Positions 8,614-16,750 of a DNA stretch of 45,838 nucleotides are shown in pieces. How positions within the stretch are numbered: position 1 is the stretch's first letter; the number at the start of each line of letters is the position of its first letter. The position numbers were made by a program, and so were the translations under genes. The DNA comes from Eubacterium sp. CAG:180 (GTDB lineage Bacteria > Bacillota > Clostridia > Oscillospirales > Acutalibacteraceae): NCBI GenBank assembly GCA_000432435.1, contig HF993136.1, positions 173,132 through 218,969 of the forward strand, read 5' to 3'. The notes beneath the pieces were generated by a model that saw only the letters and a list, made by a program, of their open reading frames with translations, did not search any database and had not been told where the DNA came from.

Positions 8614-10617
8614 TTATATTTCCATTATAACGGGAAGTATCATGGGACTGCGCTTGGTCTCGTGGTACATAAGGTGAGAGACTTCGTCGCGAAGGCGATT
8701 TTTAACGGTAGTCCAATCGTGAACTCTCTCAAACATACAATCGGCTATAACGCTGTCGCAAAGCCGTCTCGCCTTATCAATAAGCTGCTCTGACTCGCGT
8801 ACATAAACAAAGCCGCGAGAAATAACTTCTGGTCCCGAAAGAACGTCTCCCGTTTCTTTATCTATTGTGGCGACAATAATTATAAGACCGTCCTCGGCGA
8901 GTCGCTTTCTGTCTCGCAGCACAACCGAGCCTACATCTCCGACGCCTGAGCCGTCAACAAAGACCATACCCGCCGGTACATCGCCTGAAATTCTTATTTT
9001 ATCCTCCGTCAACTCAACCTCCTTACCGTTGTCGGCAATAAGGATGTTCTGAGGAGGTATTCCGACACTTTTCGCGAGTCCGGAATTTTTACGCAGATGC
9101 TTTTGCTCGCCGTGCACGGGGATAAAATACTTGGGTTTCGTAATGCTCATCATTATTTTGAGTTCTTCCTGGCAGGCGTGACCCGAAACGTGAACATCAT
9201 ACATTTTTTCGTACACTACCTCTGCGCCCTGCTTTAAGAGCTCATCAACTACCTTGCCGACCATTTTTTCATTACCGGGAATAGGTGTTGCAGAGATTAT
9301 TACATAATCATTGGGGCAGATAGCAACACGTCTGTGCTCGGAAAACGCCATTCTGTAAAGTGCTGACATCGGCTCGCCCTGGCTGCCCGTGGTTATAATA
9401 ACAAGCTTATCCGCAGGATAGCGGTTAATACTGTCGATTCCTATAAGTATGCCATCGGGAATACGGATGTAACCCATCTCGGCTGCTATCGAAACAACGT
9501 TTTCAAGGCTTCTGCCGGAGAGAGCGACCTTTCTTCCGAGACTTTCGGCAACATCGATTATCTGTTGCACACGGTGAATGTTCGACGCAAAGGTTGCTAC
9601 GATAAGACGCCTGCCGTTAGCTTTTCTGAACTGCGTTTCAAACGTCTCGCCGACCTTCCTCTCGCTCTCGGTAAAGCCGGGCTTTGCCGCGTTTGTGGAA
9701 TCGGAAAGAAGTGCGAGCACGCCTTCCGTTCCGAGCTGAGATAAACGAGCTATATCAATAACTCCGCCGTCTATAGGAGTTGTATCAATTTTGAAATCGC
9801 CCGTCTGTATAACGGTTCCGGCGGGTGATTTTATAGCAAGGGCTACGGCATCGGGAATCGAGTGGTTTACGTGTATCAGCTCAACGTCGAAGCAGCCAAG
9901 CTTTATATGATCGCCCGGATTTGCAACATTAAGGCTGCACTGCTTTAAAATACCGTGCTCTTTAAGCTTGCCCTCGATAAGGCCTATTGTAAGGCGCGTT
10001 CCGTACACGGGAATGTTAACCTGCTTTAAAAGATACGCAAGCCCGCCTATATGGTCCTCGTGACCGTGGGTTATGACTATACCGCGTATTTTGCTTGCAT
10101 TCTCGGTTACATAGGTAAAGTCCGGTATTACAAGGTCTACACCGAGCATTTCCGTATCCGGAAATTCAAGTCCGCAGTCAACAAGCATCATATCGTTGCC
10201 GCACTCATAGAGCGTCATATTCTTGCCGACTTCATTGAGTCCGCCGAGAAACGCAATTTTAAGCGGCACATTATTCTTTTTGCCGCGGCGCTTACTCTGA
10301 CCCTTTGAGTTGCCGGCTGCTTTGGTTGTCTTGCGTTCGTTTTTCACAGGCCTTGAAGCACCGTTTTTCTGAACGGATTTTTGCTGTGTTTTTGAATTTT
10401 GGTTTTTTGTTTTTTGCGGATTTTGTTTTTTCTGCCCGGCGGAATTTTTCTTGCCGGAAGTTGGTTTTTTTGCTGTTTTGCGGTTCTCAAGACTGTTTTT
10501 TTCGGTAGAGAGAGCGTTTTGTTTCGAGTTTTTGGGTACAGTTACCTTTCCGCGGCTGACCTGCTTTTTAGGCTGATCCGACTGCGGAATAAGTCTCTCT
10601 GTTTTTTTCTTTAACAT
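8614..10617 (-). CDS. rnj: Ribonuclease J with long basic N-terminal extension
   Basis: Metallo-beta-lactamase/beta-CASP RNase that matures 16S rRNA and degrades mRNA with 5'-exo and endo activity. The 667-residue protein has a catalytic core starting near residue 118 (PLKIAFLGGLNEVGKN). It includes the zinc motif HGHEDH (184-189), the DSTNA motif, a beta-CASP domain and the RNase J C-terminal domain. Residues 1-116 form a Lys/Gln/Asn/Ser-rich extension with almost no hydrophobic residues. It is probably disordered and could bind RNA. Canonical RNase J1 is about 555 residues, so the extension accounts for the extra length. The ATG at 10617 has an AAGGAGAT site. Confidence 0.95.
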   Translation of the reverse strand: MLKKKTERLIPQSDQPKKQVSRGKVTVPKNSKQNALSTEKNSLENRKTAKKPTSGKKNSAGQKKQNPQKTKNQNSKTQQKSVQKNGASRPVKNERKTTKAAGNSKGQSKRRGKKNNVPLKIAFLGGLNEVGKNMTLYECGNDMMLVDCGLEFPDTEMLGVDLVIPDFTYVTENASKIRGIVITHGHEDHIGGLAYLLKQVNIPVYGTRLTIGLIEGKLKEHGILKQCSLNVANPGDHIKLGCFDVELIHVNHSIPDAVALAIKSPAGTVIQTGDFKIDTTPIDGGVIDIARLSQLGTEGVLALLSDSTNAAKPGFTESERKVGETFETQFRKANGRRLIVATFASNIHRVQQIIDVAESLGRKVALSGRSLENVVSIAAEMGYIRIPDGILIGIDSINRYPADKLVIITTGSQGEPMSALYRMAFSEHRRVAICPNDYVIISATPIPGNEKMVGKVVDELLKQGAEVVYEKMYDVHVSGHACQEELKIMMSITKPKYFIPVHGEQKHLRKNSGLAKSVGIPPQNILIADNGKEVELTEDKIRISGDVPAGMVFVDGSGVGDVGSVVLRDRKRLAEDGLIIIVATIDKETGDVLSGPEVISRGFVYVRESEQLIDKARRLCDSVIADCMFERVHDWTTVKNRLRDEVSHLMYHETKRSPMILPVIMEI

Positions 10618-10652
10618 TAAATATCTCCTTAATAAAAAATGAATATATGTAT

Positions 10653-10681
10653 CCTGCTTTTCAAAACGTACAAAAAGCAGG
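10653..10681 (-). other. Hairpin in the rnj 5' leader
   Basis: A 9-bp stem (CCTGCTTTT / AAAAGCAGG) with an 11-nt loop lies in the roughly 110-nt untranslated leader between the rnj promoter and its ribosome binding site. No U-tract follows on the minus strand, so it is not a standard terminator. A role in mRNA stability or autoregulation is only a guess. Confidence 0.4.
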
Positions 10682-10735
10682 TAAAATCCTAATCAAGATA
10701 CGGCACCACTCCACCGCATAATCATGGATTATAAT

Positions 10736-10764
10736 ATAATACTATTTTTTGCCTCGGATGTCAA
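10736..10764 (-). promoter_or_regulatory. Strong sigma-A promoter of rnj
   Basis: A perfect TTGACA (10764-10759), a 17-bp spacer and TATTAT (10741-10736), on the minus strand. The -35 box overlaps the stop codon region of the upstream nucleotidyltransferase gene, so rnj has its own promoter inside the end of its neighbour. Confidence 0.8.
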
Positions 10765-13097
10765 TTGAGAACAGAGCCTAAATCTCTCAGTTCATTTTCA
10801 ATATCATCACACAGCTCACACGACACCTCATAGTTCAGTGCCTCTGTGACTATCTCGATTGTTTTTCCGTTTTCAGACGGCTTCAGCATCACTCTGCCGC
10901 CGCTGCGATACATTACCGCCCCGTTATGAGACGGATAAACGGTGTCATTTGGGAAAGCTCTGCAAATATCCTCGGGAACGGATGAAAAGCTGACGGTTTT
11001 GTGTTTTACAAAGAATTCAGGTATCTGTGAAAGCAGTTTTGGGAAAGAATATCCGGTCTCGCGCATTATACCGAGTATTTTTACCGCCATAAACAGCCCG
11101 TCACGCAAAAAAATCTGTTTTGATGACAGATATTTGAGTTCATCGCGAACAGGCGTCTTCGCCTGCACGGGGTACCGCAAAACACGCTTTTCATATCCGT
11201 CTGCCATATCATTTATAGCTGCCGGAGCATCATACGGCACGGCAACATCATGTCCGCACTGAAACTCATACAGACAGCACAACGAAAGCAGTTTATCCAT
11301 ATTGATCCACCCGCATTCACGGCAAAATGCAGAAACCTCCGTGCCGCCTCTTGTTATCTTAAACGTGATGTCATCGCCTTTACCGCAGCAGAGTGATAAA
11401 AGACAATCCTCCATAAGTAAAAGTATGTCCTTATTATCGCTCATTACATTGGCCGAAACACCCGAAAGCATATCTCCCGATTGTCTCAAAAGTTCTCGGC
11501 GATACATACTGCTCATGCTTGACATATCGGAGACGGCTCGCATATTCTGTGCCGAGCAGCGGCGAAATTCGCCGTTTTCCGCACGGTGCTCAAGTTCCTG
11601 CTCAAAATCAGGCGATAACGGCAATCCGCCATTTCCGTAAAACGCCGAATGAATACCGTTCTTTTCCGAATAAATGTAAATTCCGCAGCCGAGAGAACAA
11701 AAAGAAGAGAAAAAAGCGACTTCTGACAAAAAGCATCTGCCGAAATCAAACACGTGCGAGCCCGAGGATATAAGTCCCGCCGTAACGGCCTTTACCGCCG
11801 CTGCGGAAGAAACGCTGTCATCGTACCCTATTCCTGTTCGCGTACCGAATTCACAGCTGCCCAAGGCTCTGCCGACTTTGCAAAACAGGCCTATATCAAA
11901 ATCGCCGAAAAGCGAATCGGTACCGCGGCTGCCTAAAGCGGTAATATTTTCGGCGTAATAATAAGCCTGCGGCTGACTTTCGGGCGCGGAAACACCGCCG
12001 TGCGGTTTCGGTGTGACTTTTACATTTTCGCCCACCGCCATATTTCTGCCGACAATCGCTTTCTCACACAGCACGCTGCCTAAAGACATTTTACTGTTTT
12101 CCTCCGCAACCGAATTTACACCCATAACGGCTCCCGATATATCGGCTCCGCGTAAGGCTGCGGATTTATTGAGCATAATACTGCCGCGAACAAATGCTTT
12201 TTCGCCTATAAAACAGCCGTCGCCCACTACGGTATACGGTCCTAAATCCGCTCCGTCCGAAATTTCGGTATTTTCACCTATAAACACAGGCGGCGTAATA
12301 TTGTATTTGCCGCAAGGCAGTTCGCTGTTTGAATATATGCCGTCGCATATTTCCGACAGAGGAAATACTGTTTTTCCGTCAAGCATATCGCGAGTACATT
12401 TTAAATATGATAATACCGTATTTATACCGCGCCTGTAACCGGCGCACCGAAATGCAAAAAGACTTTTGTTTTGTGAGAGCAATTCAGGCAGTATCTCATT
12501 TGAAAAAGCCGTGATTGTGCGGTCGCGAAGCATTTTTAATATTTTGCCGGAAATTATATAAATGCCCGTGTCCGCCTTATCCGTAAGAAAGCCGCACCTG
12601 CCGACGCTCCCCGAAAAGCCCGTAATTCTGCCGGACGGTGACGTGAAAACAAGCTTCTCTCCGGTAACTCCGTCACAATGCGTGATTATTACGGTTACAT
12701 CCGCCCCCATACTTCGGTGATATTTTTCGGCTTCGCTCAAATCAAAATCAAAAAGCACGTTGTCGGTTATCAGTAAAACGTTGTCATCCTCTTTTTCATC
12801 AGAACAGAAAAGTGAGTTTAAAGCGTCGTTTATACTTTTTCCGATAACCGGCTTAACCTTTGCTCCGCAAGTCGGATTATTTTTTAAATACTCGCTTATT
12901 TTTTCCGATTGTGCATCAAGCAAAAGTACAATTTCGTTCATTCCGTAAAAAGAAAGCATATCGGTCATATAGCCGAGCAGCGGTTTACCGAGTAAAGGCA
13001 AAAGAATTTTAGGCATACCGAAAAAATCATCATTAAAAAATCCGTTTCTGACTTCAGATGCTATTACCGCTTTCACAAAACCACCGTAACCTTTCAT
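10761..13097 (-). CDS. Nucleotidyltransferase / phosphohexomutase-like fusion protein, catalytically degenerate
   Basis: A 778-residue fusion in three parts. First is an N-terminal sugar-nucleotide transferase-like Rossmann domain (about 1-235, with PKILLPLLGKPLLGY). Next is a left-handed beta-helix of hexapeptide repeats (about 265-365: FIGENTEIS, YTVVGDGCFIGEKAFV). Last is a phosphomannomutase/phosphoglucomutase-like region (about 385-778). The same layout occurs in ManC-Pgm fusions of clostridia and cyanobacteria. The nucleotide-binding GGxGTRL loop is replaced by ASEVRNGFF, although PK and the later D (LLITDNVLFDFD) remain. In the mutase part the phosphoserine TASHNP loop is absent. Catalysis is therefore doubtful; a regulatory or sugar-phosphate-sensing role is possible. 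The start is uncertain: ATG at 13097 has a weak site, and GTG at 13076 (reading MKAVIAS) fits the family better. Confidence 0.8.
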   Translation of the reverse strand: MKGYGGFVKAVIASEVRNGFFNDDFFGMPKILLPLLGKPLLGYMTDMLSFYGMNEIVLLLDAQSEKISEYLKNNPTCGAKVKPVIGKSINDALNSLFCSDEKEDDNVLLITDNVLFDFDLSEAEKYHRSMGADVTVIITHCDGVTGEKLVFTSPSGRITGFSGSVGRCGFLTDKADTGIYIISGKILKMLRDRTITAFSNEILPELLSQNKSLFAFRCAGYRRGINTVLSYLKCTRDMLDGKTVFPLSEICDGIYSNSELPCGKYNITPPVFIGENTEISDGADLGPYTVVGDGCFIGEKAFVRGSIMLNKSAALRGADISGAVMGVNSVAEENSKMSLGSVLCEKAIVGRNMAVGENVKVTPKPHGGVSAPESQPQAYYYAENITALGSRGTDSLFGDFDIGLFCKVGRALGSCEFGTRTGIGYDDSVSSAAAVKAVTAGLISSGSHVFDFGRCFLSEVAFFSSFCSLGCGIYIYSEKNGIHSAFYGNGGLPLSPDFEQELEHRAENGEFRRCSAQNMRAVSDMSSMSSMYRRELLRQSGDMLSGVSANVMSDNKDILLLMEDCLLSLCCGKGDDITFKITRGGTEVSAFCRECGWINMDKLLSLCCLYEFQCGHDVAVPYDAPAAINDMADGYEKRVLRYPVQAKTPVRDELKYLSSKQIFLRDGLFMAVKILGIMRETGYSFPKLLSQIPEFFVKHKTVSFSSVPEDICRAFPNDTVYPSHNGAVMYRSGGRVMLKPSENGKTIEIVTEALNYEVSCELCDDIENELRDLGSVLN

Positions 13098-13173
13098 ACG
13101 TATTCCGCACTTCGGGGAAAAAGAGGGATATATGCATAAAAGTATTATTGCCCCGTCGCTATAAAATAATCTG

Positions 13174-13202
13174 TTGTTTTAATGCGAATTTAATGTTAAA
13201 AT
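13174..13202 (+). promoter_or_regulatory. Probable promoter of rnhA
   Basis: TTGTTT (13174-13179), a 17-bp spacer and TAAAAT (13197-13202) on the plus strand, 36 bp upstream of the rnhA start. Confidence 0.55.
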
Positions 13203-13238
13203 ATCCGTGTGATTTTATAGCAAATCGGATGTGAACAC

Positions 13239-13691
13239 ATGAAAAAAGAGCTTGACAAAATTGAAATGTACACCGACGGTGCGTGCTCCGGAAATCCCGG
13301 TCCCGGAGGGTGGGGTACAATTTTGCGTTTCGGTTCGGCTGAAAAAGAGCTGTCGGGCGGAGAACGCAGCACCACAAACAACAGAATGGAGCTGACCGCG
13401 GTAATAGAGGGCTTTAAGGCACTTAAAAGGCCGTGCGACGTAACTCTTTATACGGATTCAAAATATGTTGCGGACGCCATAACAAAAGGCTGGGCAGAGG
13501 GCTGGAAAAGGAAGGGCTGGAAAAAGAGCGACGGCAAGCCGGCGTTGAATTCCGATTTATGGGATGAGCTGTTGACGCTCATATCAAAGCACAGTCTTAA
13601 TATTGTTTGGCTCAAGGGGCATGCGGGTCATCCGGAAAATGAGCGATGCGACAGTATGGCAGTAAGGGAAAGTCATAAATTCATTAAATAG
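13239..13691 (+). CDS. rnhA: Ribonuclease HI
   Basis: Endonuclease that cuts the RNA strand of RNA-DNA hybrids (R-loops, primers), 150 residues. The DEDD active site is intact: D in YTDGACSGNPGPGG, E in MELTAVIEG, D in YTDSKYVADA and D in NERCDSMA. The basic handle region (WKRKGWKKSDGKP) of type HI enzymes is present. It is a single-gene transcript on the opposite strand from both neighbours, with its own promoter and terminator. The ATG has a modest GGA site. Confidence 0.96.
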   Translation: MKKELDKIEMYTDGACSGNPGPGGWGTILRFGSAEKELSGGERSTTNNRMELTAVIEGFKALKRPCDVTLYTDSKYVADAITKGWAEGWKRKGWKKSDGKPALNSDLWDELLTLISKHSLNIVWLKGHAGHPENERCDSMAVRESHKFIK

Positions 13692-13706
13692 ACTAAAATA
13701 AGCAAA

Positions 13707-13742
13707 ACAGGACGCTTTCTTCGGAGAGCGTCCTGTTCTTTT
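13707..13742 (+). terminator. Intrinsic terminator of rnhA
   Basis: A 13-bp stem (ACAGGACGCTTTC / GAGAGCGTCCTGT, one G-U pair) closed by a TTCG tetraloop and followed by TCTTTT. Confidence 0.85.
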
Positions 13743-13747
13743 ACGTC

Positions 13748-13773
13748 AAAAAAGCTCCCGTAAAGGGAGCTTT
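13748..13773 (-). terminator. Intrinsic terminator of the RsuA-type gene
   Basis: A 9-bp stem AAAGCTCCC / GGGAGCTTT with a 5-nt loop. On the minus strand it runs into TTTTTT. It lies 18 bp after the pseudouridine synthase stop codon, back-to-back with the rnhA terminator. Confidence 0.85.
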
Positions 13774-13790
13774 GCGAATACCGCATCAAC

Positions 13791-14504
13791 TTATTCTTTT
13801 TCGGAAATCATTTTTAATTCATCGGCTGTTATTTCGCGGCACTCGCCGTCTCTCAGCCTTTCATCGAGGAAGAGTCGTCCCATTTTTATACGGCGAAGAT
13901 TTGTAACCTCGTTTCCGACGGCGCAAAACATACGCTTTATCTGATGATATTTACCCTCGCAAATAGTAATTTCGCACTCTTTATCGGAGAGTATTTTTAT
14001 TTTTGACGGCAAAAAAGCCGTCCCGTCACGAAGAGTAATTCCGTTTTCGAGCAACGAAACGGCCTCTTCTTCGATATTGTCACGAAGAGACACAATGTAC
14101 GTTTTATCAATGTGGTTTTTCGGTGAGAGAATACGGTGTGCGAACTCGCCGTCATCGGTTATCAGCACAAAGCCCGTAGTATCTTTATCGAGTCTGCCGG
14201 CGGGGAACAGCCCACGGCGCATAAGCTTTTCGGGGACAAGGTCACAAACTGTTCTTTCGCCCTTTCCGTCGCTTGCCGAAACAACGCCTTTCGGCTTATT
14301 GAGCATTATGTATATATGTTTTTTTATTGTGAAAATTTCACCGCATACTTTAATCTCGTCCGCATCGGCATCAGCCTTTTCGGAGCCGCTTTTGACAGTC
14401 CTGCCGTTAAGCGTAACATTGCCGTGAGAAATCAGACCTGCCACGTCTTTTCTGCTGAGTTTACCGCTGCCTGCTATAAGCTTATCTATCCGCTCTTTTT
14501 TCAT
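13791..14504 (-). CDS. RsuA/RluB-family rRNA pseudouridine synthase
   Basis: Isomerises a uridine in 16S or 23S rRNA to pseudouridine. The protein is 237 residues: an S4 RNA-binding domain (about 1-60, RIDKLIAGSGKLSRKDV) and a catalytic domain with the family motif GRLDKDTTGFVLITDDG holding the catalytic Asp. KYHQIKRMF near the C-terminus is a conserved RNA-contact segment. The length is typical of RsuA (16S U516) rather than the longer RluB, but the target site is not decidable from sequence alone. It is the last gene of the uvrC-to-rsuA run; the GGAG site before the ATG at 14504 is clear. Confidence 0.93.
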   Translation of the reverse strand: MKKERIDKLIAGSGKLSRKDVAGLISHGNVTLNGRTVKSGSEKADADADEIKVCGEIFTIKKHIYIMLNKPKGVVSASDGKGERTVCDLVPEKLMRRGLFPAGRLDKDTTGFVLITDDGEFAHRILSPKNHIDKTYIVSLRDNIEEEAVSLLENGITLRDGTAFLPSKIKILSDKECEITICEGKYHQIKRMFCAVGNEVTNLRRIKMGRLFLDERLRDGECREITADELKMISEKE

Positions 14505-14518
14505 CCGTTTCTCCTTAT

Positions 14519-15004
14519 TTATTCGCCGGTGTTATCAGGCTTTGCAAAGCCGTGCATAAAGCCGTTAAGCTCTGTGGAGCACACATCTCCGCCTATCACC
14601 TTGCCGTCATACACCAAGATATTTGCGTGGATAAAGCCGGTATTTTCGTAGCCCGTATAATTTGTAATCTCATATGTCCAACGCTTTACCCGTTTCGACG
14701 CATACAAGGATAAATCAAAGCCTTGTTCCTTTTGAAGCTCATTGTATTTTTCGTATACATCATCAAATTCCGCGGGAATAATCACTTCGCAAACCTCAAC
14801 CGGATCTTCTTTTACGCTCCAGCCGAACTGCGAAAGATACGCGATTCTGTCCTCGGAGGAAGCTGCTCTGATATTCAGCGCCGCCGTTTTCCCCGCCTCT
14901 GCCGTATGATGAGAAACAATAATCAGCGCGACTGCAAGCAATGCCACAAAAAACACAAGCAGAGCCATTTTTACCTGCCTTTTCTTTACGGAGTATACGA
15001 ACAT
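14519..15004 (-). CDS. DUF4830-type membrane-anchored protein
   Basis: 161 residues with one N-terminal transmembrane helix (about 13-32) and an extracytoplasmic domain. The domain contains YLSQFGWSVKEDPVEVCEVIIP, then FDDVYEKYNELQKEQGFDLSLY and ILVYDGKVIGGDVC. This matches my recollection of DUF4830, a clostridial family of unknown function. Its place between the coiled-coil gene and the rsuA-type gene suggests co-transcription with housekeeping genes. No enzyme motif is visible. The ATG at 15004 has a GGTG site. Confidence 0.7.
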   Translation of the reverse strand: MFVYSVKKRQVKMALLVFFVALLAVALIIVSHHTAEAGKTAALNIRAASSEDRIAYLSQFGWSVKEDPVEVCEVIIPAEFDDVYEKYNELQKEQGFDLSLYASKRVKRWTYEITNYTGYENTGFIHANILVYDGKVIGGDVCSTELNGFMHGFAKPDNTGE

Positions 15005-15070
15005 ATAAATTCACCTCGAAGCAAATATATGCAACGAGGCGAAATAAAATACTATATAAGGCAGCAAAAA

Positions 15071-15613
15071 TTACTTGCTCTCTTCGGGAGCCTTTTTGTG
15101 CTGAGCGGCAGCCTTGAGAGACTGACGCACGCGTCTTATTTCATTTACGGAGTTGGTAAGACCCTCGTCTGCCATAGATACAACCCTCTCAACGTATTCG
15201 CCTGCGCTTTTACGCATATCGTTTGACCACTTTTGAGCCTGCTCTGTAAGCTCCGCTGCAGTCCCTCTCGCCTGCTCGACGATACCGTTTGCCTTTTTAC
15301 GTGCTTCCGCCATAATATTTTCAGCCTCGGCCTCGGCGCCCTTCGTTATCTCGTGCTCGGAAATAAGCTCATCGGCCTTTTTCTTTGCCGCGGTAATAAT
15401 CCCCTCGGCGGTGCTTTGCGCCGCAGTAAGTATTTCCTTTCTCTCGGAGGCTATTTTTCTCGCCTGCATAAGCTCATCGGGCATATTAAGCCTCATATCC
15501 TCGATAGTGGTTCTGAGCCTTTCGACGTCAACTATCTGATTTGAAGTAAAGGGAACGGATTTTCCCTCATCAATAATCTGCTCAAGCTCCTCTATTAAGC
15601 TTTCAATAGTCAT
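15071..15613 (-). CDS. Coiled-coil protein, DivIVA / ATP-synthase-b-like
   Basis: 180 residues, almost entirely charged coiled coil (AEAEAENIMAEARKKANGI and similar Ala/Glu/Lys heptads at about 40-160) after a short globular start. There are no transmembrane segments. Clostridial homologues are often labelled 'ATPase' because they resemble V/F-ATPase stalk subunits, but no nucleotide-binding motif exists here. The DivIVA/SepIVA resemblance suggests a scaffold for septum or cell pole, which is inference. It follows coaD by 33 bp in the same operon. The ATG at 15613 has a GAGGTG site. Confidence 0.6.
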   Translation of the reverse strand: MTIESLIEELEQIIDEGKSVPFTSNQIVDVERLRTTIEDMRLNMPDELMQARKIASERKEILTAAQSTAEGIITAAKKKADELISEHEITKGAEAEAENIMAEARKKANGIVEQARGTAAELTEQAQKWSNDMRKSAGEYVERVVSMADEGLTNSVNEIRRVRQSLKAAAQHKKAPEESK

Positions 15614-15646
15614 TTGTTTTACACCTCTTATTTGCTGTCTCTCAGT

Positions 15647-16132
15647 TTATTTTTTTATTCTTTTGATGATGTCCTCACGTATTTCAGCAGGAACGAATGT
15701 GCTAATGTCACCGCCGAGCTCACAAACCTGCTTTACCACGCTGGAGCTTAAGTACATATTCTCGGCTCGCGTTGTAATAAATACCGTTTCAAGCTCGTTA
15801 TTGAGTTTTTTATTTGTGAGCGCCTGTTGAAATTCGTACTCAAAATCCGAAACCGCTCGAAGGCCCTTTACTATGGCAACCGCCTCTTTGCGGCGCGCAT
15901 AATCGGCAAGCAAACCGTCGTATCGGTCCACATCGACGTTTGGCATATCTGCGGTACAGCGCTTCAAAAGCTCAACTCTCTCCTCCGACGTGAAGGCATA
16001 ATTATTTTTTTTATGATAATTTGTCATTACGACAACGATGACCTTATCAAACATTTTCGCACTTCTGCGGATAATGTCAAGGTGCCCCATTGTAACAGGG
16101 TCAAAACTGCCGGGACATATAACCGTTTTCAA
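15647..16132 (-). CDS. coaD: Phosphopantetheine adenylyltransferase
   Basis: Catalyses the fourth step of coenzyme A synthesis, phosphopantetheine plus ATP to dephospho-CoA. The protein is 161 residues, a normal length. The nucleotidyltransferase motif is GSFDPVTMGHLDII (8-21), and the C-terminal ATP-contact motif YLSSSVVKQV replaces the usual ISSTxVR. It starts with TTG at 16132, with AGGGG five bases upstream; no ATG is available. It is 15 bp downstream of rsmD, a pairing conserved across bacteria. Confidence 0.96.
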   Translation of the reverse strand: MKTVICPGSFDPVTMGHLDIIRRSAKMFDKVIVVVMTNYHKKNNYAFTSEERVELLKRCTADMPNVDVDRYDGLLADYARRKEAVAIVKGLRAVSDFEYEFQQALTNKKLNNELETVFITTRAENMYLSSSVVKQVCELGGDISTFVPAEIREDIIKRIKK

Positions 16133-16147
16133 GAAAACCCCTCCGAA

Positions 16148-16684
16148 TTACTTTTTATAGGTAGTGAGTTTAGTCTTGGAATATTTATATTCCTTAATTT
16201 TTTTAATATCACCGACTTCTTCCGGCAAGTCCTCGCGGTAATCGGTTTCACACATTACAATGCCGCCGTCTTTTAAAACACCGTCGACAAGAGACAGAGC
16301 TGTTTCTGCCATTTGCCTGCTATACGGCGGATCAATGAGAATTATATCAAACTTTTCTGCGGTGCTGCGAAGGAAACTAAAGCTGTCGGAATTTATAACC
16401 GTTGCTTTATCCGATAAACCGCAGGTTTTAAGGTTTTGCTTAACAACGGAAAAAGCCTCTGCGCTTTTATCAACAAACACAGCCTTTTCGGCACCGCGTG
16501 AAAGAGCCTCAATTCCGAGCTGACCCGACCCCGCAAAAAGGTCAAGCACAGATTTCCCCGGAATATCAAACTGTATTATACTGAACATAGCCTCTTTTAC
16601 CCTGTCGGTAGTGGGACGCACCACTTCTTCGCCCTCAAGAGTCACAAGCTTACGTCCTCTGGCTATACCGGTAATAACTCTCAT
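16148..16684 (-). CDS. rsmD: 16S rRNA (guanine966-N2)-methyltransferase
   Basis: SAM-dependent methylase of G966 in 16S rRNA, 178 residues. Features are the N-terminal RVITGIARGRKL, the PTTDRVKEAMFSII segment, SAM motif LDLFAGSGQLGIEALSRGA, and catalytic motif IDPPY. A GGAGAG site precedes the ATG. A TTGACA at 16741-16736 on the minus strand may be part of an internal promoter, although its -10 is poor. It is followed directly by coaD, as in many genomes. Confidence 0.95.
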   Translation of the reverse strand: MRVITGIARGRKLVTLEGEEVVRPTTDRVKEAMFSIIQFDIPGKSVLDLFAGSGQLGIEALSRGAEKAVFVDKSAEAFSVVKQNLKTCGLSDKATVINSDSFSFLRSTAEKFDIILIDPPYSRQMAETALSLVDGVLKDGGIVMCETDYREDLPEEVGDIKKIKEYKYSKTKLTTYKK

Positions 16685-16750
16685 AAGATCTCTCCATAAA
16701 ATGCTTCTAATATTATTTCATTATTTTATCACAATTGTCAACAGTTTTCA

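Noticed and set aside
16685..16750. Separate promoter for rsmD
   Set aside because: A perfect TTGACA is present at 16741-16736, but no acceptable -10 follows at 16-18 bp, so it was mentioned only in the rsmD entry.
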